A stretch of 64,000 bases of DNA from Lasiodiplodia sp. COLG20 (taxonomy: Eukaryota; Ascomycota; Dothideomycetes; Botryosphaeriales; Botryosphaeriaceae): NCBI GenBank assembly GCA_009801085.1, contig VNWV01000002.1:2604001-2668000 (forward strand), written 5' to 3'. Positions within the stretch are counted from its first letter, which is position 1. Each line of letters starts with the position of its first letter. A program made the position numbers and the translations under genes. Shown here in pieces: positions 32,989 to 43,272 of this stretch. The notes beneath the pieces are model-generated. The model had not been told where the DNA came from. It did not search any database and saw only the letters and a list, made by a program, of their open reading frames with translations.

Positions 32989-35900
32989 ATGGCGGTGCCA
33001 TCCGACACGCCCACGAGGCGCAACCAGCGCGGTCCCGGCCGCCCTCCACGCGTCGACCCCAGTGCCACACCCACCGCCCCTGCCTCTGCGCCGCCCAAGA
33101 GGCCCAAGTACATTCCGGGTGGACCAGGCGGTGGTGGCCGCTACATCGACCCAGACACCGGCGCTGAGATACCTAAGGAGATCGCGATTCCGCTGCTCAA
33201 GGCGGCTGGCCGGAGGCACAGCGCGCCGCGGCCGCGTCCGTCGCGTACTCCGGCTACAATCCGCAAATACTCTCCCGATGCCGCATCCCCCTCCCGGCCC
33301 TATACGCGTCCCCGGCGCGATCGCCCAGCTGCTGGCCCGCGGGCCAGCTCTGCCTCTGCCGCTGCCGCTGCGGTAGCCCAAAACGATGGGTACAAGCCAA
33401 GAGAGGAGCGAGGATGGGAGGAATTCCACCAGGACCTGGACATTGATGCGGAGTTCATGGTATTCAGTGCGGAGGAAGTAGATGGCATCAGCCCGCCGGT
33501 AACGAAGCCGACAACACCCGTTCTTGGGCTGAGCCAGTCGTTCTCAGCACCAGACGACGCTCCCACTCCAAATGAGGTCCCAGCCCTCAAGACACAAAAC
33601 TCCTCTTTCGCCGATCCAGACGAGGACATCGTCAACGTGGGGGGCTCTAGCGAGCAGCCCACGACGCCTGCGATCATCAAACGGCGGCCTGGCAGGCCTC
33701 CACGACGCCCCGGTTCCATGCTTACCGGCCTAGGCTCGCCCCCAGCACCCAGGATTGAGCCACTGCCGACCAAAGACAAGCGCGAAAAATTGAGCCTTCC
33801 GAAGCCGTCTTATCGGACAATCGACACGTTTTCGCACTACGAACAAGACCCCTCAGCGCAGGTCAACTACGTTGACCGCACAATGGCGAGCGTGGGATAC
33901 CAGGAGAGCGACATGTTCATACGGCCCGAGAAGCGGTTGATCCGCATTGTTGATGGAAACCTCGAAGAGGACCTGGATCTTGCGCTGAGTCTCGAAAACG
34001 AAACGCCTGGTCACCCCATCGGACGAGTCGAGTATGACATGGACGAACAAGACGATCGGTGGCTGGAAGCGTACAATGCGCAAAGGAAAGAGGAACAAGT
34101 CGAGGCGATCAAGCCTGCGATTTTCGAGATAACGATGACGCAGATCGAAAAGGAATGGCATGCGCTTGAGAAAAGTGAGTTATGGTTCATCAGGTGTGAT
34201 GTATTTGTGCTGACTCGCTTGCGTCCAAGGAATTCCCAAGCCAAATCCGAAACCTCCCCAGACCCATCGACCACGTTCGAGCTCGGCGGCTGCGGTTAAC
34301 GGTGAACCGGTGGGGAATGGTGAGGAACAAGACACGAAGTGTGCTGTCTGTGACGATGGCGATTGTGAAAACACAAACGCCATCGTTTTCTGTGACGGCT
34401 GCGATCTCGCCGTGCACCAGGAGTGCTACGGAGTTCCTTTTATACCTGAGGGCCAGTGGTTGTGCCGCAAGTGCCAGCTGATTGGCCGAGGAACACCCGT
34501 GAGTATCTTCGTACCTCTTGTTAGCCCTGGTCGTGTTACTAACATACCGCAGACCTGCATATTCTGTCCGAATGTCGATGGGGCTTTCAAACAGACCGCC
34601 AATCCTCAACGATGGTCGCACCTGCTCTGCGCCATTTGGATCCCCGAGGTTTCACTTGGCAACACCACCTTTATGGAGCCTGTCATGGATGTTGAGAAGG
34701 TTCCCAAGCAAAGATGGAAACTGGTGAGCTATTACATTTTTCACGCATTCATTCGCTCGAACTGACGAATATAGCAATGCTACATCTGCGATCAGAAAAT
34801 GGGTGCATGCATTCAATGTGGGAACAAGAATTGCTATTCTGCCTTCCATGTTACCTGTGCACGACGCGCCAAATTGTTCCTTCGAATGAAGTCTGCGCAT
34901 AGTGGACCCGCCAACGTCGATGCCAGCGTGCTCAAGGCTTTCTGTCACAAGCATGTTCCGAACGATTGGCGCCGAGAGAACGACGTCGAGACTGCTACAC
35001 GTGAGGCCATGTCATTCTACCGCCAGACGATGCGAGGCCGGCGGTGGGCAGAAGGCCAAGCGGCAGCAGCCCGTAACTCGTCTAGTGCGATGAGCATGGA
35101 TGACGATATGGATGATTCAACTCAGGTGCCTGGCAGCAACAAGCGGAAGCGCAGTCAATCTACCAAAGGCGTCTGGAGACTACCGTCGGGTGCGCCTGTA
35201 GTGCCTCAACTCGTGTACGAGAAAGTTGAAGGGTCGCTAGTACGCTTCAATGTTCGTAAGCGCAAAGAGTACGTGGCCGAGGCATGCAAATATTGGACAC
35301 TCAAAAGGGAGGCTCGCCGCGGCGCGGCTTTGCTCAAGCGGCTTCAGCTCCAGATGGAAACATTTTCTTCGATGGAGATTACAAGGCGTAACTTCGCAGG
35401 TATGGGCGCTGCAGGACGTCCAAGACTTCACCGGCGGATCGAATTTGCGGAATTACTTGAGAAAGACATGGAGAAGGTCAGAGACTTGTGTCGCTTGGTT
35501 AAAGAAAGGGAAGAGAAGAAACTCGACGATGTGGACGTTTTGAAGAGCATTGTCGACACCGTCTACTTCCCTATATTCCCTCTCCTGTGGCCGATACTGG
35601 AGAAAGCCCAAAGGTCAGTCTGGATTTTACCACATTCGGGTACAGAAGCTGACTTTCATTAGCCTGGATTCCAAAGGTGTTTTCAAGGAGGGCCTGGATG
35701 CGATCGAGAAGAAACTTGAAGAGAGGTTCTATACATCTGTGTTGACTTTCTCAGGCGATATCGCCGCAGTCTTCCGTTCGGTCCTCGGCATCGACGAGAT
35801 CACGGACGCCCACGAAGTTCATGATCATCTGAACGAGGGAAGCGGCGCCCATGGCGACTTGACGCCAGAACAAAAAGACAAGAAAAAGCTGGCAAAGCGT

Positions 35901-36743
35901 ATCATGAAGGCAATACACCCGACCCTTGAAGATGCCACCGTCAAGGAGGCGCAGATTACTGGTAAGCCATATGACCAGGGGCTGCGGGAGCTTAATGCCA
36001 TGCTGGACAGTAGCGGGCGTTCGGGACCCACGTCAGCTCAAGCTTCCCACGATGCTAGCGACAAGGGTAATGACAAGGGGGCAGAACGACCGCACGTCTC
36101 TCAAGACGTAGAAATGACCGAGGCCATGGAGTATCTCACGAACGGCGATGCGAGGACGAATGGTCTTGTCGATGGTGACAGAGAACTGAAAGACCATGAT
36201 GCTGGAAAGAGCACTGGCGCAGAGGTCGACGAGCCTGATCACGAGGCTGACGATGCTGCGATAAGACTGCAGCTGCAGCTGCCTGAAGAAACAACAGAGG
36301 CGCCCGCGGAAAACTCTGGAGGCGAATCTACGAATGCTCGCCAAGGCAGCATCGGAACCGCTCCGGCTCTGTCCAACTCAGGCAGCACGAACCCATCCAC
36401 AACCAACCCCGATCCTCTCACGCCACCACAGTCTGATGGAGACGCGCTCGCGATATCACAGGGCGGGGTGCCATGGTATTTGCAGAGTTTTGATCCTCGC
36501 GGCACCACTATTTACGATGAGGTCTGGTCTGGCCGTGAGGTTGTACGGGGAATGAGCGAGGAACTCAGCGAAATTGACGATGCCGAGCTTGACGGCATGT
36601 TGGGAGACGAGGAGATGGTGGATGCGCCGGCTGACTCCATGGACGCAGAAGGAAGCACGGTGCAGCGCGCACAGCGCGCCAAGGCACGGGTGCAGCAGCG
36701 GAGGAATGCATCGAGACGCGTCAACGGGGTGAACCAAGGCTGA
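32989..36743 (+). CDS. NTO1: PHD-finger protein Nto1-like (NuA3 histone acetyltransferase complex)
   Basis: Five exons, 32989-34174, 34230-34498, 34553-34723, 34775-35613 and 35663-36743, give 1181 residues. Introns are 49-55 bp, one with a TTACTAACAT branch site. Residues 1-130 are basic, with GRPPR AT-hook-like motifs here and near 230. About 275-395 is the Epl1-like region (SYRTIDTFSHYEQDPSAQVNYVD, ESDMFIRPEKRL). A PHD finger starts at Cys433 (CAVCDDGDCENTNAIVFCDGCDLAVHQECYGV). An extended PHD finger follows (CIFCPNVDGAFK, WSHLLCAIWIPEVSLGNTTFMEPV, CYICDQKMGACIQCGNKNC, HVTCARRA). This order is that of the BRPF/Nto1 family, which anchors the MYST acetyltransferase Sas3 and reads histone H3 tails. 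After the fingers, a segment with LDAIEKKLEERFYTSVLTFSGDIAAVF looks like a degenerate bromodomain. The C-terminal 350 residues are acidic and disordered. Confidence 0.95.
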
Positions 36744-37465
36744 TTTTTTGTTTCCTTGATTGCGACATCTCTTTGTTGTAGGGCGTTTTTTTTTTTTGGG
36801 GCACCGGCGGTGACGAGCTGTATACCATTTTCCTTGCCGGTCGTAATATTCGGGCATGCTAGGCTGGCTTTCGTAGGGAAGACGGGAAGGGTCGTCGGCG
36901 CACGGCGTTGTGGCATAGGGCTCAGTATACCTATTTGCTTGCTGGCTTGTGTTGTTGGCGCGGAGTCGATTAGCTAGAGCGATGGAGCATGGACGCTTGT
37001 ATTTTTACCGCAACGACTGCAGTGATTTTCGCCCACCGAGCGCCGGCGAGCGAGGTGTGCCGCAACAAGCAAAATGCGACCTGGCGAGTGAGTGCAATGC
37101 ACGTTTGCTGAGGCAGTGCGGGAAGGAGCCAAGACGCTGCGGCTCGCTCGCGGGTGTTCCTTGGTTGCGCCCCTTGATAGGCCGCCTGGACTTTCTTGTC
37201 AGCCTGCGCCTGTCACTGCGCGTTTGTCCGGCGTCGCGAAAGCCGCTTCACTTCGCTCCTTCACCACAGCCTGGCAACGTGCCGTCCGCACCGACGCACC
37301 TTTTCTTTTACTTTCTGCCTCACCCAGCTTTCACTGCGACGGTCCTTTTCCAGCCGATCGGAGCTCTTTGCCGGCCCGCCGCTTTGTCGCAACCACCTCT
37401 TCCGCCGCCTGTTTTCAGCTCCACCCAGCCGCCTTCATCGCCCCGACACTCCACAGCTCTCCGTC
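36744..37465. other. Intergenic, Nto1 3' flank and promoter of the Tra2-like gene
   Basis: 722 bases. A T6 follows the Nto1 stop directly and a T12 tract lies at 36786-36797. The right part is pyrimidine-rich leader sequence of the RNA-binding gene. Confidence 0.5.
36786..36797 (+). other. T12 tract 43 nt after the Nto1 stop
   Basis: Twelve T followed by GGGGCACC. The same layout, a T tract followed by GGGCACC, recurs after the DUF3431 gene at 42364. Confidence 0.6.
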
Positions 37466-38564
37466 ATGTCCACCATGGATTACGAGACTGAGCCGCGTCC
37501 GTATGACGGTAAGTCTTCTCCCTCGCCACCGTGCCGCCCGTCTTACCGCGACGACGCGCCGCTGACACGCCCTTGCAAACAGACGAGCCGCGCGACTACG
37601 AGCGCGACCGCAGCCGCTCTCCGCGCAACGACCGCCGTGTCGACGACGATGCCCGCGCTCGCAGTGCCTCCCCCGGCGCGCGCGACCGCATTGACGACCG
37701 GTACAGCAATAATTCACCGCTCAGCCCGCTGCAACACCTGCTGACAAGGCCCATGACAGCCCGATGAACGAGCCCATGCGCGACCGCGATGATGAGTCCA
37801 TCAACCCGGGCTCCAACCTCTTCGTCACCGGTATCCACCCGCGTCTCAGTGAGGAGGAGGTCACGCGCCTGTTCGAGAAGTACGGCGATGTTGAGAAGTG
37901 CAACATCATGCGTGACCCGCACACCAAGGAATCGCGTGGCTTCGGCTTCGTGAAGATGGTCACGCCCGACCAGGCTGATGCCGCAAAGGAGGGACTGCAG
38001 GGTGAAGTCATTGAGGGCCGCACGCTCAGCATTGAGAAGGCTCGCCGCTCGCGCCCCAGGACGCCCACTCCGGGCAAGTACTACGGTCCGCCCAAGCGCG
38101 GTATGCTTTACTATCACGGTACTCCCCTTTGATAATCAAGTTTGGAAAAGCTGACCTGCGTAGCAGACTTCCGCGGTGGCCGTGGCGGTCGCTTCTACGG
38201 CGACCGCTATGACGACAGGCGCGGCTACGGCGGCCGTCGTGACGACTATTCCTCCCGCGGCCCGCGCTACGACTCCTACGACCGCGGCTACGAACGTGGC
38301 TCCGACCGTGGCTACGACCGCGGCAGCTACTCCCGCCGTGACCGCGACTACGGTCCTCCTCGCGGCGTCGATCGCTACGCTTCCGGTCGCGACGCCTCCG
38401 CTCGCGACGCCTCCGGCCGCGACGACCGCTACCGCTACGGCTCGAGCCGCGACGATCGCTACGGCCGCGACGGCGGTGCCTACGGTGGCGCACCTACTGA
38501 CGAGGCCTATGGCGGTGGAAGGGCCTACGACGACCGTGGTGATGACTACTACTCTCGCCACTAG
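37466..38564 (+). CDS. Tra2-like RRM protein with RGG/YDR-rich tail
   Basis: Four exons, 37466-37508, 37583-37700, 37760-38100 and 38167-38564, give 299 residues. Introns are 74, 59 and 66 bp. Residues 15-55 are an Arg/Ser/Asp-rich segment (YERDRSRSPR). About 74-150 is a single RNA-recognition motif with RNP2 LFVTGI, RNP1 RGFGFVKM and SEEEVTRLFEKYGDVEKC between them. The C-terminal 130 residues are a repetitive Gly/Arg/Asp/Tyr tail (RYDSYDRGYERGS, RDASARDASGRDDRYRYG). This RS-RRM-RG organisation matches transformer-2/SR-like splicing factors. It should bind exonic enhancers or similar RNA in the nucleus; RNA targets are unknown. The first intron begins right after the acidic start MSTMDYETEPRPYD. 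If the second intron is kept, the frame stops at TGA 37765-37767, before the RRM. Confidence 0.93.
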
Positions 38565-40979
38565 AACGCTCGACTAATTGTTCCAGAACCCCCTCGCGAG
38601 TAACGGCGGAAGAACAGGGTTCCATCACTCCCGTAGTGATACGCACCCTCGAGAACGAGTTCGTTTTTCGAGATTGCTGCCTCATCTTCGCCCCTGTATT
38701 ACTTGCTTCCTGGCTTTTGCATCCTCGCGTCTCCGACATGCGATCGGATTACGGCGAATTTCAGCGATATCTTCGGCGGGCGACGGTTCACAAAAAACAG
38801 AACGGCTTTTTCACTCAATCTGACTGCTGGACGGAAGACCTCACCTAAGGCATGGGTGTAACTCGGCTTAAGCGATTTGCCTACGCCACATCTAAAGGTC
38901 TCGGCTTCCGGTGAATTTCGGTGGATTTCCTTTAACAGAGAACGGCTACGGATTCTTGCGGCAAACATGCTTTTAATTCGAATTGGTGACGAAAAAAACT
39001 GGATCTCCTGGAGCAGCTCTTCCCTATCCGACTTCAGATCACTTTGTACTACTATGCCTTCCCATCACACCCGACATTTTCTGCGCTTGTCGACACGTTC
39101 CCATGTCCAACACGTTGCGTGCAGCACCATTGCAGAGCCTGCCTGTACCGGCGACCTCGTTTGTCCACGCCCCCCTTGAGACCGTTCGACATCCATCAGC
39201 TTAGAGTGCCCTGCCGTCCTTGCACTTCTGTCTCTGGCGAGACGGGAGCGACAATCCTCGTAGTAAACAGCAACATCGCCCAATCTATGCACGATGCCGC
39301 CGTCCGGTGTAATAAAAAAAAAATGAGGACCGAAAAAAACGAGCCCAGCCGTGCGTCCCCGCTGAAGCCGTTTGCCGTGACGACAATTTTCCGACGTTCT
39401 GGATGCAGACACGTTTGCCGTGCCTGCCCGGGGAGTTGCTGCTGGCTTGCACCAAGCTGCTGCAGGGAGCCGACGCACTCTGGCATCGTTCGCGGCTGCC
39501 GTGCATGGTACTACGGTGAGTTTCCGCTCATCGTGGAATTTCCAGTCATCCCCGATCTCTGCATCCGTTTTCTGCACCGGTCAGCCGTCTGGCTGTTTGC
39601 TCTTTCCCTTTGCGCGTTTCGCCAAGGCACCCCTTGATCTGGTTCCAAGACCAATGGAAGCCTTCATTCCTTCTCCTGTCATTAGAATTTCTCAGGTCTT
39701 CGTCCTTTCTCGTTTCATTTAATTCTCATCGTCACGCTGCTTTTGCAGTGGTCGGTGAGTGGTCCTACCATGACATCCGGGCTTTTTCCGTATCCACGGC
39801 GCGGTCTGACATCATCATGCTGTCGCAAGCTTCGAATCGCACACCGGAGCTCCCTAGGTATGTACGCGTAGGCAACGTGCTTTGTAGATGGACATAGAGA
39901 CTTAGGTCTCGGCCACTTTCAGTGTTGCGGATCCAGAAAGCGATGCAAGAAGATGACGCCCCCACTCAAGCATATTGCTGCTCTGTCCGAGTATGATGCG
40001 GACTTGAGGCACGCTGGTATGAAGTATTGTCGCCTGATCTGATAACTGTCAGCACCAGATGCGGCGCTTTCGTCGTGCGAAAGATGTATAGCTTAGAAGA
40101 TAGTTCTGGAGTGCAGAGGAATCACAATGACAAGCTTAAGCTGATGAAGCTCCTGCGCCACGTCTGACATTCGGTGATGAGAGATTCTGACTGTGGGGGC
40201 GCAGTGTGGCGATGAGCGCATGTGCCGGTGTTGGGCGGTGGTGCCACTACTGCAGGTTGACAGGCGGCTGGTGTCTGGCTCCGCTGCCAACGCTTGCGAC
40301 GAATCTCGATCGCACAGTCGGGGACAGGCATGAAGGGGCCAATATTTGGAGCAGTGAGGGCAGGTGTGGGGATGTCTGGTTACTGACAGGCGTTTATAAC
40401 GGCGATGGCGTCGCAGGTCCGAGCAGCCGTTGTCGCGCGAACGGCCGATCACACAACCTTATCCAGTAACGAGCAGGCTGGCCGCGCAAGCACATCTCTC
40501 CTGGGGCCAATTGCCGCCCACACTCGAAACAAGTCGTCCCGAATGATCGCTAGTCAAAGCTTGGTTGCGGAGCCTTGCTCAACCTTGCTGGAAAGCTCCG
40601 CAATTTCTGGACAGGCCCCCAGCCGCGATACGACAATCCTCCAGCTCCCGCCCGCCTGAACCTCCACCTCTAACTCCACACCGTCTACGCGCGCATCCTC
40701 AATCGCCCGTGTTTCGAGCGATGCTGGCCAGGACCCAGAGCCAGTGAGCGGGTTGTGTCACGAAGTCTTCGTTCAGGTACCGTCCCACTATGCCTCCCTC
40801 TGTTCAACCACGCCGACGCTGCAAAGGAGGGGTTGTTGTCTTGACTCCGCAGCAGGCAAGATGCTGATCATTTTCCCCGGTAGAAAGGCCGCATGTTGTC
40901 CTCTTAAGGCGTCTGTTTCCTACCTCCGTTTCTTCACGCAACCCTCGTCGTCCGCGCTCCTCCGCGGAAGCCGCCCGCC
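38565..40979. other. Gene-poor spacer, 2.4 kb
   Basis: No supported gene. Frames such as 39044-39637 (plus) lack motifs and overlap minus-strand frames of similar size. An A9 run is at about 39312-39320. The last few hundred bases are the pyrimidine-rich leader and promoter of the DUF3431 gene. Confidence 0.5.
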
Positions 40980-42302
40980 ATGCTCTCCCCGCGCAGCCTG
41001 CTCCCCCTCCTGGCCATCGCCTCCGTTTCGTTCTTCTCCTTCCTCTTCTACAGCACCAATGTGAGGGAATCGTGGAGGGGCCTGCCGCAGAAGGTCGGCC
41101 TCGGAGAGGCAGTACCAGAGCCGTCGTCGTCATCGCTGGCGCAATCGAGCGCAAGCACAGGTGCGACAGGGTCACCGATCGAGAGCCCAGCAAAACCTAA
41201 GCAAACATGGAGCTCGATTCCGAAGTTCGAAGGAGGGGTCGGCATGCCCGCGGATTACAACTTCAGCACCGTCCTGGTGATTCCACGGACGAGCAGCGAG
41301 GACGTCGGTTGGATTGACGAATACCTTCCCGAGTACCAGGCAGCGATATACGTCGCCGACGACAACAGCGCACCGCTACACCCGCCGAAGAACAAGGGGC
41401 ACGAAGTCATGATATATCTGACTTGGATCATCGACAATTACGCGGATCTGCCGGACGTTGCCGTCTTCATGCACGCCCACCGGTACGCCTGGCACAATAG
41501 CGACATGTTGGACTTGGATTCTGTGCAAATGATCCAGCGTCTGAATCGCAACCGCGTGCTCCGCGAAGGTTACATGAACATGCGCTGCCACTGGGACCCG
41601 GGTTGCCCGGATTGGATGTAAGTTTTCTTGCCAGAACCCGTCTTACAGTAGGTGATTCTAAAAAGCCGCAGGCACCCGGGCGAAGTGGAGGACGATTCCC
41701 AGAAGCATGAACAGAAGCTTCTCGCCAAGGCTTGGAGCGAAATATTCCCCCTGGACCCCATTCCGGAAGTGCTAGCGCAGCCGTGCTGCGCGCAGTTCGC
41801 CCTGAGCCGTGATCGCATCCGCGCCATCCCGCTGCAACGCTTCGTCGCCTACCGGGACTGGCTGCTCCGGACACCGCTTAGTGATGCGCTCTCAGGCCGC
41901 GTGTGGGAGTACATCTGGCAATACATCTTCACCGGCCACAACGTCTACTGCCCCATCCAGCACGTATGTTCCTGCGACGGCTTCGGCATATGCTTCGGCA
42001 GCGAAGAAAAGTACAAGGCGTGGACGGACCTGCGCTTCACGCAGCTAGGCTACGAATACGAGCTCAGGGATTGGCACGACAAGGAGAAGCTAGTGCAACA
42101 GTCGATTGAGGACGGCACCTTTGACGAGCTCGCCGAACTCGATATCCCTGAGGTGGGGCGGGACGTGTGGCTGGAAGAGGAGATTGAGCGCATCAAGCAG
42201 GACTTAAAGCAAAGGAGGGATGCCGCATTAGAAAGGGGCAACGACCCTAGGATCCGGGCGCAGGACAGCGGTAGGGAGTGGAAGGAAGGGGACTGGTTCT
42301 GA
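40980..42302 (+). CDS. DUF3431 family type II membrane protein
   Basis: Two exons, 40980-41617 and 41672-42302, with a 54-bp intron that rebuilds a Met codon (CPDW-M-HPGE), give 422 residues. The N terminus is a single signal-anchor helix (SLLPLLAIASVSFFSFLFYS), then a Ser/Ala-rich stem and a globular region of about 330 residues, the layout of Golgi-type lumenal enzymes. Motifs include VLVIPRTSSEDVGWIDEYLP, IYVADDN, GHEVMIYLTWIIDNYADLPDVAVFMHAHRYAWHN, CHWDPGCPDW, and several paired Cys (PCCAQF, CSCDGFGICFG). The FMHAHRYAWHN box is characteristic of the fungal DUF3431 family, thought by some to be glycosyltransferase-like; no catalytic proof exists that I know. The C-terminal tail is charged and coiled-coil-like. 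The stop is followed by a T15 tract. Confidence 0.92.
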
Positions 42303-43272
42303 ACGCTGGTTCAACTTCTTCGACTATAGGGACTTGGGCGTTCAAGGGTAGGTCTACATTTGGTTTTTTTTTTTTTTTGGGCACCTGATATCATGGGGGT
42401 ATTTCACTAGAGGCAGGGAGGACAGCGTGCATTTTCCCTGTTTGTACAGCGGCTCCGCGCATACACTTCTGGCGCAAAAGGGTTAGACTCCTTTTTTGAG
42501 AGGTAGGACTAGTATTCATGCACATAGAGAGCTGATATGTATACGCTTTGAGCGTGCGGATGACTTGGTGACGACCAATACTCGCGAAGATGCGGCAACC
42601 AACATGGCCCTGACAAATACCGTCGACTTCGCAGGTGATTTGGCATGAGGACTCGCCGATTCATGCAGTTATTGAGTCATTTTTTCGCGGAAAAAGGCTC
42701 ATGGATTCGGTATGTTTCTCGAAAGTGCAGTACATATGGCCTAAGTATTTATTGAACTCCGTTGCCGCGACCCTCCAAAAATAGTAAACGTCATGGCCCA
42801 AGGAATGGGGCGTCAGCCAAGTTTGGTCTAGCCGCCGAGCAACACTCGTAGGCGCCGTGCGGAATGCAGGCGAACAAACAAAATCAAACAACACAAACGC
42901 ACAGAATGCAAACACCCAACCCGATCAGGAAAACACCTCTAGCTCGGTGAAGCTCCCTCCCTCTACTAGCCGAAGCGATCTTTGAGCGCTTTTTTCCTGG
43001 TGAGCACACACTCGCCCGCGCAGCCATCGGAAATGCGATCCATAGCCCCGTTGTCAGTCTCGTTTACGACCCGTGGTTCTGACAATCTCCCGCCCTAGAT
43101 GATTTAGATTTTCTTCTCGCTCTCTATTCCTTCTCAATTGTACCCTACAGCTGTCGCTGACTCGCGACTACTCAAACATCCGCAAATTTACAATCGCTAC
43201 AATTCTTTTCTTTTGTCGACCAACGCCCGCCGTGAAAATCTCGCGATCCGCCTTCATGCCTATTCCTCTTCC
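42303..43272. other. Intergenic, 1 kb
   Basis: The 3' flank of the DUF3431 gene with T15 at 42364-42378, then the pyrimidine-rich leader of the next gene. No gene seen. The frame upstream of 43273 is open back to 43138 but has no ATG. Confidence 0.5.
42364..42378 (+). other. T15 tract 61 nt after the DUF3431 stop
   Basis: Fifteen T followed by GGGCACC, the same block that follows the T tract after Nto1. Confidence 0.6.

Noticed and set aside
32680..33429. 249-codon minus-strand frame
   Set aside because: Antisense to Nto1 and its leader in GC-rich DNA where stops are rare.
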